A stretch of 64,000 nucleotides of DNA from Purshia tridentata (Eukaryota; Streptophyta; Magnoliopsida; Rosales; Rosaceae): positions 1 through 64,000 of the forward strand of contig QANT01001891.1 of the NCBI GenBank assembly GCA_003254885.1, in the 5' to 3' direction. The translations under genes were made by a program, and so were the position numbers. Positions 56,368 to 64,000 of the stretch are shown one piece after another. Every line of letters begins with the position of its first letter. Position 1 is the stretch's first letter. The notes under the pieces are model-generated. The model searched no databases and was not told where the DNA came from. It saw only the letters and a list, made by a program, of their open reading frames with translations.

Positions 56368-58836
56368 TCACCAGTAATCATTACAGGAGCATTTTCCATT
56401 GACAAAGTGATGGAAACGATTAGCATCTCTCACAATAAGTTCCCTCCTCACTATTCTGGATATATATTTAGTCACATTGTGACAGTCAACACATACACGC
56501 AGGTTCTTTGTGATCCTAATCAAGCTTCCAGCAGGTGTGCTTAGAAGCCCAAATGCAATGGCTAATCTCTCGCTATGGCTCCATAGCAACCTTACCTTCA
56601 TTGCCTCATCCATATCACGAAGAACACAACTTGTATCAGGCACATAACCACAGGCCTCCACCTCTACTCTTAAGTTCTCTAAATGCTGATAAATCTCTGC
56701 CCAATTCGGATGCGAATTGTCTCCTGCAAAAAATGTGTACACCTGGTTTCCTACTTCAATCAAGCTATACCCGGGTGTTTTCCTTAGTCCCCTTGTCCTC
56801 ATAAGGCTTCGAATGTGATTTACTTCATCCCATCTACTTGCTTGAGCATATATGTTTGATAACACAACATAAATTCCAGGGTTCGTGGAGTCAATACAGA
56901 GTAATCTATCTGCTGTCTTTATACCCAGATCAATGTTCTTGTGAGCTTGACATCCACTCAGCAATGCTTCAAGAACAGAACTTCCTGGTTCAAAAGGCAT
57001 TTGTTTAATCAATCCCTCGGCTTCTTCAAACCGGCCTGCTCGGCTTAAAAGATCCATAAAACTAGCATAGTGTTTTTCATTCAGCCTAATGTCATGGTCT
57101 ATCTCCATGCTGTGGAACAATCCAATCCCCTCTTCCACTAGTCCTGAGTGACTGCAAGCAGTTAGAAGAGAAAGAAAGGAGGTTTCATTTGGCTTAAATC
57201 CCTCCTCCTTCATTCTTCTGTAGACACCAAGAGCTTGATGTCCATGGCCATTTATACCATAGCTTTTTATCATAGAGTTCCATAGTATAACATCTCTGCA
57301 AATTGAGCCATTGTCAAATATCCTCTCAGCATACTTTATTTTTCCACACTTGGCATACATATCAACCAAGGCCGTCATGTTAACAACATCAAATGCATGG
57401 CCATGCCGGATTAAATGAGCATGAACACTCCTTCCTTTCTTCAGAGAGCCCAAATGGGCACAAGAATGGACTAGACTAACAAGAGTCACTGAATTGGCCG
57501 CAACTCCCTCTTTTCGCATCTGACAGAATAGTTTCAAGGCTTCTTCTGCATGCCCATTTTGTATCAAACCTACCAACATAGCAGTCCATGTAATCACGTT
57601 CCTCCCTTTCATTCTGTCAAAAACAAAAGTTGCTTGCTTTACTGCACCACATTTGGAGTACAAGTCAACAATGGCAGTAGACAAAATGGGATTTAACTCA
57701 AAACCCCTCCTGAAAACACAACAATGTAGGACTTTTCCACTTTCCAAATCAGCTGTTTGAGAACAGCCCTGTATAAGGCTCACCATAGTTCCTGAATCAA
57801 ATCCACCACCACTGGTTACTAATCTATGGAAGAAGGCAAAAGATTCATGCACCAGAGCATTTTGAATGCATCCCGAGATTATGACATTCCACGAAACCAT
57901 ATTTCTTCTGGGCATGGTCTCAAAAACCCAACAGGCACTTCGCATGTCACCCATATTACTATACATATCAACCAATGAGGTAAGCACCAAAACCTCATCA
58001 CCCATTCCCAGTCCAACTATGCAACCATGAACGCATTTTCCAAGCTTGAAGTCCTCCCTTTTAATGCATACTTGAATTATGCTCAGCATAGTTACCGGAC
58101 TCGGCCTAATCCCACAATTGCACATTTGAAAAAACATATCCAATGCCTCACCAAACTGACCAGATTGCACATAGCCACCAATCATTGAATTCCAACAGAC
58201 GACATCTCTTTCCGGCATCTTATCAAAAACACTTTGCGCATCACCAATTTTTCCAAATTTCACCAAGAAATTAATCATTGAACTCCCTAAGAACCCATTA
58301 CTTTCAAATCTTTTATCCACAGCACTCTTAATAACTTCCATACCCATGTTATAATCCAATAAACCCGTGCTCGCCTTAAGCGCATAATTACACGTATAAC
58401 TATCAATCTCCACGTTACAAGAACGCATCAATCTAAACAACTCTAGGGTCTCATTGTATCTCCCTTTTCTTAAATACCCATAAATCATGGCATTGTAGAG
58501 AATGGTTTTTGGGTGACAAAATTGATCAAACACCTGATGGGCATCAACCAATCTACCCAAATCAGAGTACACAATGACGAGTTTTGAAGCCAAAGCTTGG
58601 TCTTTGAATATAGCATTGGTGATAATTTGGGCATGAATGGACTTGACCGAGATAAGGTTTTTTGAAAATTTTTGTAAGACTGACAATAATTTGGAAACAT
58701 TATCCGGTATTTGGTTGAACTGGGCAAATGTGATTGAAGAAGAAGAAGAAGCACAGGCTGAGAAGCAAGACGAGGGGCTGAGTTTTAAGGGTATTTCGGG
58801 AGCAAAGCGGTGGATATTAAGGAATAGCGAACGCAT
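56368..58836 (-). CDS. PPR protein, PLS class with E and DYW domains
   Basis: This is an intronless gene for 822 residues. The N-terminus is Ser- and Arg-rich with few acidic residues (MRSLFLNIHRFAPEIPLKLS), fitting a mitochondrial or plastid transit peptide. About twenty PPR units of P, L and S type follow (for example DVVCWNSMIGGYVQSGQFGE and NVITWTAMLVGLIQNGHAEE). E/E+ motifs come next, then a full DYW deaminase domain. Zinc and catalytic signatures are visible: HSERLA for HxE, CVDCH for the CxxC, and the C-terminus CSCNDYW. Such proteins bind organelle transcripts and direct C-to-U editing. The RNA target could be proposed only by decoding positions 5 and 35 of each repeat. The frame is intact. 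Confidence 0.93.
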   Translation of the reverse strand: MRSLFLNIHRFAPEIPLKLSPSSCFSACASSSSSITFAQFNQIPDNVSKLLSVLQKFSKNLISVKSIHAQIITNAIFKDQALASKLVIVYSDLGRLVDAHQVFDQFCHPKTILYNAMIYGYLRKGRYNETLELFRLMRSCNVEIDSYTCNYALKASTGLLDYNMGMEVIKSAVDKRFESNGFLGSSMINFLVKFGKIGDAQSVFDKMPERDVVCWNSMIGGYVQSGQFGEALDMFFQMCNCGIRPSPVTMLSIIQVCIKREDFKLGKCVHGCIVGLGMGDEVLVLTSLVDMYSNMGDMRSACWVFETMPRRNMVSWNVIISGCIQNALVHESFAFFHRLVTSGGGFDSGTMVSLIQGCSQTADLESGKVLHCCVFRRGFELNPILSTAIVDLYSKCGAVKQATFVFDRMKGRNVITWTAMLVGLIQNGHAEEALKLFCQMRKEGVAANSVTLVSLVHSCAHLGSLKKGRSVHAHLIRHGHAFDVVNMTALVDMYAKCGKIKYAERIFDNGSICRDVILWNSMIKSYGINGHGHQALGVYRRMKEEGFKPNETSFLSLLTACSHSGLVEEGIGLFHSMEIDHDIRLNEKHYASFMDLLSRAGRFEEAEGLIKQMPFEPGSSVLEALLSGCQAHKNIDLGIKTADRLLCIDSTNPGIYVVLSNIYAQASRWDEVNHIRSLMRTRGLRKTPGYSLIEVGNQVYTFFAGDNSHPNWAEIYQHLENLRVEVEACGYVPDTSCVLRDMDEAMKVRLLWSHSERLAIAFGLLSTPAGSLIRITKNLRVCVDCHNVTKYISRIVRRELIVRDANRFHHFVNGKCSCNDYW

Positions 58837-59261
58837 GAAGAAGAAGAGGATAAAAGGCGAGGGAAGATTAAGCGGTTCTCTGTAAAACCATAAGGTACTC
58901 TGTTTCTAGCAATAAAAACGCTAATTAATTTTGCATTTTTAAATTTTTCACAATGAGTGTTTTTTTTTTAATGATGTAAAATTTAACGGTCCTGTAACTC
59001 CTGTTGTAGTGGTATTCCTTTAATACTCACAAGCTTATATTTGTTACCAAACAATATAACACAAGCTTGAACTTTTGTTTTGACAAAAAAAAAAGCTTGA
59101 ACTGTTTTATACTTAATATTTTGGAGTTTCTACTGTTGGGAAATTAGTTCAAGATCACTATAAATTAAAAAAAATACAGAAATTCAATGTTTTTAATGCA
59201 AGTTGAAAGTAGATGATGGTTGGTTGTCACTTGTCTTATAAAGCTGTGTTGGAAGCATCTG
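58837..59261. other. PPR promoter side
   Basis: About 60 bases of likely PPR leader are followed by AT-rich sequence. No other gene is seen. Confidence 0.5.
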
Positions 59262-59515
59262 TATTGGAACCCATGTATCATCACTGCCTGTATCCACCAG
59301 GTTGAATACAGTTTTGAGCCAATGGCAATTGATGATATGTAGAAATTACTTAGAGCACGTGGAATGGGAGTTTGTATTGTATTCTGTGAATTCTTCATTA
59401 ACACTTCAGTTGAGTTGAATATTGCTCTGGCTGGACTGATGGACTTGAGATTAAGAACTAGATTTCTTGATATTTCAGCCATTATGTGATGCCTTCTTCC
59501 CTAGTGAAGTTTTTT
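59262..59515 (-). pseudogene. Aspartic protease fragment (N-terminal piece)
   Basis: The minus strand encodes MAEISRNLVLNLKSISPARA and onwards, about 80% like residues 58-130 of the intact protease just upstream (MAEISRNRVLNLKSMSSARA, after renumbering from its chosen start). It covers the end of the propeptide and the start of the first lobe, and loses similarity shortly after the first catalytic motif region (DTG context lost). Nothing downstream continues the gene. It is a truncated tandem copy. Confidence 0.8.
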
Positions 59516-59932
59516 GGGAAGAGAACTGAAGGAGAGTACAAAGATGCAATTTATTCATTTTCACTTTGGTGCCTATGAAGTGTTCTTAAAGTGGCACTGG
59601 AGGAGAGTACTTTTTACTTTTCAGCAAAACAAAATAAAATGGAGAAGAGTATAATTTATCTGGAAATTATAATTACAATTTACCCTTGACCAAATTTCCG
59701 TGCTGAGACAGGAAATTAGAATTTTTCATTACTCAAATTGATGCCGGTTCTTTCCTAAATCCCAATTTAAATTTTGCATCCAAATACACTGTGAAAGTAA
59801 ATATTGGGAATGCAAGGTGTGCATCTGCAGAAAGAGAACTAACCATTCCTGAAATTTTTAGAGATATACACTGATATTTGTCATTCCTTGTTTAGAAAAA
59901 TACACTGAAATTTTTCTAAACATTTTTCAAAC
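59516..59932. other. Gap between protease fragment and intact protease
   Basis: No gene is seen. The right end should be the 3' UTR of the intact protease. Confidence 0.5.
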
Positions 59933-61321
59933 TTACTGGCATTTCTCTGGAGCAAAAGACACTATAGATTTTCTAACATCAAACAAGAAGCGCTGATTAG
60001 CCTGCTGAAATGCCCCTAGGATGTTTAGTCCTGTATCACTACCAGACAATATAGCCATGCAGAGAACAAAACCATAACGTTGAAAAACAGCCTTGGAATC
60101 TAGCACAAGGTTAGCTCTTTTATAGTGGTATGTCATTGATGGCAAAGTATCATTTCCCCTTCCCAATGATCCATAGCAAAGGTCAAATGGACCTTGCCTT
60201 CCTTGTAGAGGCTGCTGTCTATAACGCTGCATAATATGCTGCACCACTCCTTGTCTCAAAGTCCTATATGCACTTGCTACAAGAACGGTGTAAGGAGTAC
60301 CTGAGTCTATGAAAAACCCACCACTAGGGCCCCATGGCCTCTGTCTCAATGCGAACAATGCTGGATCTATATTAAGGCGCCTCCCATCAATACTAATTCC
60401 CAACAGATTGACATTGTATGCAGGAATATTGACTGCAGGCACTAGCTTTGTTGTAGGTGCGCTTCTTCTTATTTTTGCATCATTACCAAAACGTAAGAAG
60501 GTATGAGTTTCCCTTGGTGTGGTCCATGATGGTAGGCAATAAGAGAAGCGCAATTTGGACTGACTAACTAGTTGGTTTAAGATGGACCTCCGCCCTGGCC
60601 CTAAGCCAAATATTCCGGCTATCACATTGTTAGGTCCATGATTTTCACCAAAACTTATATTCCTATTATCATAGCCACAACCAAATGCAAGTGAGGACTT
60701 TTGGAAGGTTTGGTTAGTGCCTGAGAAAGTGAAGGTGTCACTTGAAACCCAACCTTCAGTGCTGCTGCCACTCACGTACTCCTTCTTGTAGAGACAGTAA
60801 AGCCCATCACTAGTACATCTTTTGGGAACACAAAGTGGGTGGCTACAAGGTAAATTACGGTATGATGTGGATTCTCTATATTTGAAATTTCCTCCCCTTA
60901 CAGGGAAGCAATTGGTGCATCCTTCACATTGAACCCAAGTATCATCAGTGCCTGTATCCACCATTAAGTATGGTGAATACAGTCGTGAGCCAATGAAAAT
61001 TTTTAATATATAGTAATTACTTAGAGCACGCGAAATGGAAGGTTGTATTGTATTAGGCACACCCTTCATTAACTCCTGTGTTGAGTTGAGTGCCCTGGCT
61101 GAACTCATGGACTTGAGATTAAGAACTCGATTTCTTGATATTTCTGCCATTAAGTGATGCCTCTCTTCCATAGTGAAATTTGTTGGGAAGAGAAATGAAT
61201 CGATTGGGATGAGCTTGATGCTGAAACCACAGGTTTCAATGGGCAGGTTGGTAGTGAGCAAGTAGAGAAGGATGGCCAATATAGTCCCACACATTGTTTG
61301 CACATTGCTGCACTTAGTCAT
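59933..61321 (-). CDS. Aspartic protease, A1 family, nepenthesin-like
   Basis: This is an intronless gene. I start it at 61321 (MTKCSNVQTMCGTILAILLY, 462 residues) and not at the in-frame ATG at 61363. A TATA box at 61376-61383 would place transcription start downstream of that first ATG, and the later Met directly precedes a normal signal peptide. The first catalytic motif is DTGT in LMVDTGTDDTWVQ and the second is DSGT in FFIDSGTPYTVL. The Cys-rich nepenthesin-type insert follows the first motif (CEGCTNCFP). It is probably secreted or vacuolar; the substrate is unknown. It is the only intact member of a local group with a fragment downstream and a pseudogene upstream. Confidence 0.88.
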   Translation of the reverse strand: MTKCSNVQTMCGTILAILLYLLTTNLPIETCGFSIKLIPIDSFLFPTNFTMEERHHLMAEISRNRVLNLKSMSSARALNSTQELMKGVPNTIQPSISRALSNYYILKIFIGSRLYSPYLMVDTGTDDTWVQCEGCTNCFPVRGGNFKYRESTSYRNLPCSHPLCVPKRCTSDGLYCLYKKEYVSGSSTEGWVSSDTFTFSGTNQTFQKSSLAFGCGYDNRNISFGENHGPNNVIAGIFGLGPGRRSILNQLVSQSKLRFSYCLPSWTTPRETHTFLRFGNDAKIRRSAPTTKLVPAVNIPAYNVNLLGISIDGRRLNIDPALFALRQRPWGPSGGFFIDSGTPYTVLVASAYRTLRQGVVQHIMQRYRQQPLQGRQGPFDLCYGSLGRGNDTLPSMTYHYKRANLVLDSKAVFQRYGFVLCMAILSGSDTGLNILGAFQQANQRFLFDVRKSIVSFAPEKCQ

Positions 61322-61375
61322 GGTGCCAATTTTGTTTCCTTTTTCTTTTTGGGAGTAAGTCATCAGTAGAGGTGG

Positions 61376-61383
61376 TATTTATA
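61376..61383 (-). promoter_or_regulatory. TATA box of the intact aspartic protease
   Basis: TATAAATA on the minus strand lies 54 bases before the ATG at 61321 but only 12 bases before the upstream in-frame ATG at 61363. It therefore supports the downstream start. Confidence 0.6.
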
Positions 61384-61932
61384 AACTTATAGTTTTGTTG
61401 GTGTGCTAGATATGCAATAAATGTACTTTATAAAAATGAGATTCACTTGGTTTGCATTCAATATCTCAATTATGGTGTATCTTATGATCAGATTTATATC
61501 TTATGCATTCTGGTAGGATATAGTGCTGAGGGCCAGGCTGGATCCACACTGGATCAAAGTCTTCAGGTGAACTGTCATTAAATTATTTCATTTTCAAGAA
61601 AAATGTAAGTCCAATTTATTTTCATTGTGATCTTAATTTTATCACTGCTATTAAAAGCACAAGAAAAGGTTGAGATCAGTGGATATTAGGAATTTGCTTT
61701 TGTTTGATTTCTGTGTTCAAACCTACTCTCTTTTCTTTTTTTTCGGTTCAAGGTCTAAACTACTGTCTCTAAAAGTACCTTCATACTAAAGTCTACCTGG
61801 TTTATAAAAAGAAAAAAAAACCATCTAATATTTTGTGTGTGTGTGTGTGTGTAGCTCTTCAAGTTCTGTAAGTGATTTTTTATTCATCTCTTTTAGATGT
61901 ATATAGAAACTGGGATTGATGACTTGTTACCC
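61384..61932. other. Gap between protease promoter and LTR fossil
   Basis: No gene is seen. A (TG)n microsatellite lies at 61834-61852. Confidence 0.5.
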
Positions 61933-62859
61933 TGTTGTGAGATAAGCCAAGTTTAAGACCTAAAGAGATTGAATCCTTTATTGTTTCTAGAAACTCGTTG
62001 AATTGGCCTCTACTAGCTGGTCTGTGTCCATGGTGTTGTGTTTTTGGCTCGCTTGAAAGAGGGGTTGGGAGTCCTTGGAAGTGTCCTTGGACGTTTGGGT
62101 GAAGTTAGGAAGGGTAGAAGAGGTTCATGGTAGGTGGAACGACAAAGGAAGGCGAGAACGCATAAGAGTGTCGCAGAGGACCGGTCCCAAGGCTTGAGGA
62201 CCGGTCCTACACAGGCATTTTGGGGTGTTTCGGAGAGGAAGCCTCTAGAGGACCGGTCCTAGGCTTGAGAGGACCGGCCCTCTGGGTGTTTTACGGGTGT
62301 TTTGTGTCGTAGCCACTGTAGGACCGGTCCTACTCCTAGGAGGACCGGTCCTACACGTCCTGGGGAGTGTCGTGCTTACTGTGGGACCGATCCCATGGCC
62401 ATGGGATTGGTCCTACACGTGGTCATTCCGAGTTTCTCCTAGTTTTAGGAGGTTTTATGATTCCTAGTTCATCCCTAATTGTATTCCAAAGCCTATGAGT
62501 ATAAATAGGTTCTTTAGACTCAGAAAACCCTAAGAAGATGAAGATTAACATCTAGGAGAGGAGAGTTTCTTAAGTCTTCATAAGTTCTGAAGAGAGGTAG
62601 AAACTCAAGTGTGAGAGATAGATTAAGACCTAGAGTGAGAGAGAATTTGTGTGATCATTGTAATTCCTTCTCAAAGTTAGTGAAATCTATTGGGTGCTCG
62701 CCATGGACGTAGGCAATTGCCGAACCACGTTAAATTTGGTGTGTTGTTTCCTTTATTTATTCGCTGTTTAATTTCTTTGCAAGTTTCATTGAAATCCATC
62801 AAGAACAAGATCCGTAGAGGGAAAGGGTTAAATTGCTTGGGAGTAATTTATTCTCAACA
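61933..62859 (+). mobile_element. Solo LTR fossil (probably Ty1/copia kin)
   Basis: This stretch of about 927 bp begins TGTTGTGAGATAAG and ends TTTATTCTCAACA, so it has TG...CA ends with short inverted similarity. It contains a TATA box (TATAAATA at 62500-62507) and a downstream segment (TGCTCGCCATGGACGTAGGC, then TTGCCGAACCACGT) that is typical of the transcribed part of plant copia LTRs. No primer-binding site, polypurine tract or internal coding region adjoins it, so it appears to be a solo LTR. Matching flanking target duplications were not found, so ends are approximate. The upstream part carries a cluster of GGACCGGTCC palindromes. Confidence 0.6.
62178..62413. repeat. GGACCGGTCC palindrome cluster inside the LTR
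   Basis: Five perfect copies lie at 62178, 62198, 62250, 62321 and 62342. Three variants lie at about 62271, 62383 and 62403. Most come as pairs 20-22 bases apart, often followed by CTACAC. Confidence 0.85.
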
Positions 62860-63119
62860 CATGGAACATATAGTAGGAATATTGTAGCAGAGAATAACCA
62901 ATTTTAGTTTTAAAATGTTCCACAAGGAGTTTCAAAGGTTTAATTAATTATCATTTTGTCCCTTTCAATATTCACAAGCTCATACACCCTTTTTATAATA
63001 TTATAAATTGATGTTCACAATCAGAAACAAAACTAACATTTCTTTGAGACATATAGACTGAAAGTTTATTTCCTAGCATAACCTAATAATAAATGAAAAC
63101 TTTGGATCACATAAACTTT
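62860..63119. other. Gap between LTR fossil and protease pseudogene
   Basis: AT-rich sequence with no supported gene; its right end is probably the old 3' UTR of the pseudogene. Confidence 0.5.
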
Positions 63120-64000
63120 TCAAACTTCTTGGCATATCTCTGGAGCAAATGACACTGTAGCTTTTCTAACATCAATTAAGAAGCGATGATTTGCCTGCTG
63201 AAATGCCCCTAGGATGTTTAGTCCTAAATCAGTACCCGGCAATATAGCCATGCAGAGAGCAGAACCAGTACGTTCAAAGACAGCCTTAGAATCCAGCACA
63301 AGGTTAGCTCTTTTAAAGTGGAATGTCATTGTTGGCAAAGTATAATTTTCCCTTCCCAATCAGTCATAGCAAAGGTCAAATGGACCTTGCCTTCCTTGCA
63401 GAGGCTGCATAATGCGTTGCACCATTCCTTGTCTCAAAATCCTATATGCCCTTGGAACAAGAACAGTGTAAGGAGTACCTGAGTACGAAAAACCCACCAC
63501 TAGAGCCCCATGACCTCCGCCTCAACGCGAAAAGTGCTGTATCTATGTTAAGATGCATTCCTGCAATATCAATACCAAAGATGTTGGTATTGTATGCAGG
63601 ATTATTTGCTATAAGCACTAGGTTGGTTGTCTGTGCTCTTGTTATTTTTGCATCATTACCAAAACGTAAGAGTGTATGAGTTAGCCTTGGTCTGGTCCAT
63701 GATGGTAGGCAGTATGAGAAGCGCAATTTGTTCTCACTAACTAGTTGGTTTAGGATGGAACGCCGCCCTGGCCCTAAGCCAAATACGCCGGCTATCACAT
63801 TGTTAGGTCCATATTTTTTACCAAAACTTATATTCCTATTGTCCTAGCCACAACCAAATGCAAGTCTGATCCTTATAGAGGTTTGGTTAGTGCTTGAGAA
63901 AGTGAAGGTGTCACTTGAAACCCAACCTTCAGTGCTGCTACCGCCAAGGTAGTAATTCTTGTAGAGACAGTACACCCCATCACTAGTACATTTTTTGGGA
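63120..64000 (-). pseudogene. Aspartic protease pseudogene, cut by the window end
   Basis: This is a close tandem relative of the intact protease at 59.9-61.3 kb. It matches from the glycine-rich middle of the first lobe to the C-terminus (GPGRRSILNQLVSENKLRFS; LGLNILGAFQQANHRF). A premature stop at about 63361-63363 replaces the start of the LGRGN-like segment. A frame change at about 63484, beside the second catalytic site, removes the normal DSGT context. A segment is missing near 63405, and a stop lies near 63846. The N-terminal part is beyond the window. With several independent lesions it is very likely dead. Confidence 0.85.

Noticed and set aside
62690-62887. Plus-strand frame of 65 residues near the LTR end
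   Set aside because: It lies in the transcribed part of the LTR, resembles no protein, and its codon use looks random.

Overview
The window looks like eudicot nuclear DNA. Genes are split by short AT-rich introns with GT-AG borders, most neighbours are plant-specific families (FRIGIDA-like, phytocystatin, nepenthesin-type aspartic proteases, HASTY, DRB2-type dsRNA-binding protein, DYW-type PPR), and the gaps are AT-rich with small transposon relics. The species cannot be named from the sequence. I used protein-family recognition, splice-site reading and reading-frame continuity; exon sums are divisible by three for every spliced gene reported whole.

Layout. 1-2.2 kb (+): 3' part of a FRIGIDA-like gene. 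3.3-3.7 kb (+): a small secreted cystatin with a changed inhibitory loop. 4.0-5.3 kb (-): an intronless aspartic protease. 6.9-10.8 kb (-): a vacuolar-type Na+/H+ antiporter (NHX) in 14 coding exons. 14.8-22.7 kb (+): the epsilon subunit of eIF2B in 15 exons. 23.2-27.2 kb (-): three tandem two-exon genes for tiny proteins in which a CYSTM-like cysteine cluster sits between Pro/Gly-rich arms. 28.4-37.6 kb (-): HASTY/exportin-5 in 22 coding exons, with a Mutator-like element inside its last intron. 39.0-42.9 kb (-): a CDK-like kinase with a potential N-myristoylation site. 44.4-45.5 kb: a truncated NOP58 copy. 46.7-49.7 kb (-): intact NOP58. 51.8-54.7 kb (-): DRB2-like dsRNA-binding protein. 56.4-58.8 kb (-): intronless DYW PPR protein. 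59.2-64.0 kb (-): an aspartic protease cluster with one intact gene, one fragment and one pseudogene cut by the window end; a solo LTR fossil lies between the last two.

There is no operon-like logic, but several neighbours act in RNA biology (HASTY and DRB2 in small-RNA pathways, NOP58 in box C/D snoRNPs, the PPR in organelle RNA editing, eIF2B in translation initiation). This is probably coincidence of a gene-rich region.

The most unusual content is the CYSTM-like triplet, whose third member ends in a collagen-like Gly-Pro-Pro tail encoded by a 27-bp minisatellite, together with a duplicated promoter block that has no gene attached. Other notable features are the Mutator-like element in the last HASTY intron, an almost identical patch between NOP58 and its broken copy, a recurring pattern of two-copy tandem duplications of about 100-145 bp in introns and gaps, and two single-N assembly joins flanked by unmerged repeats.
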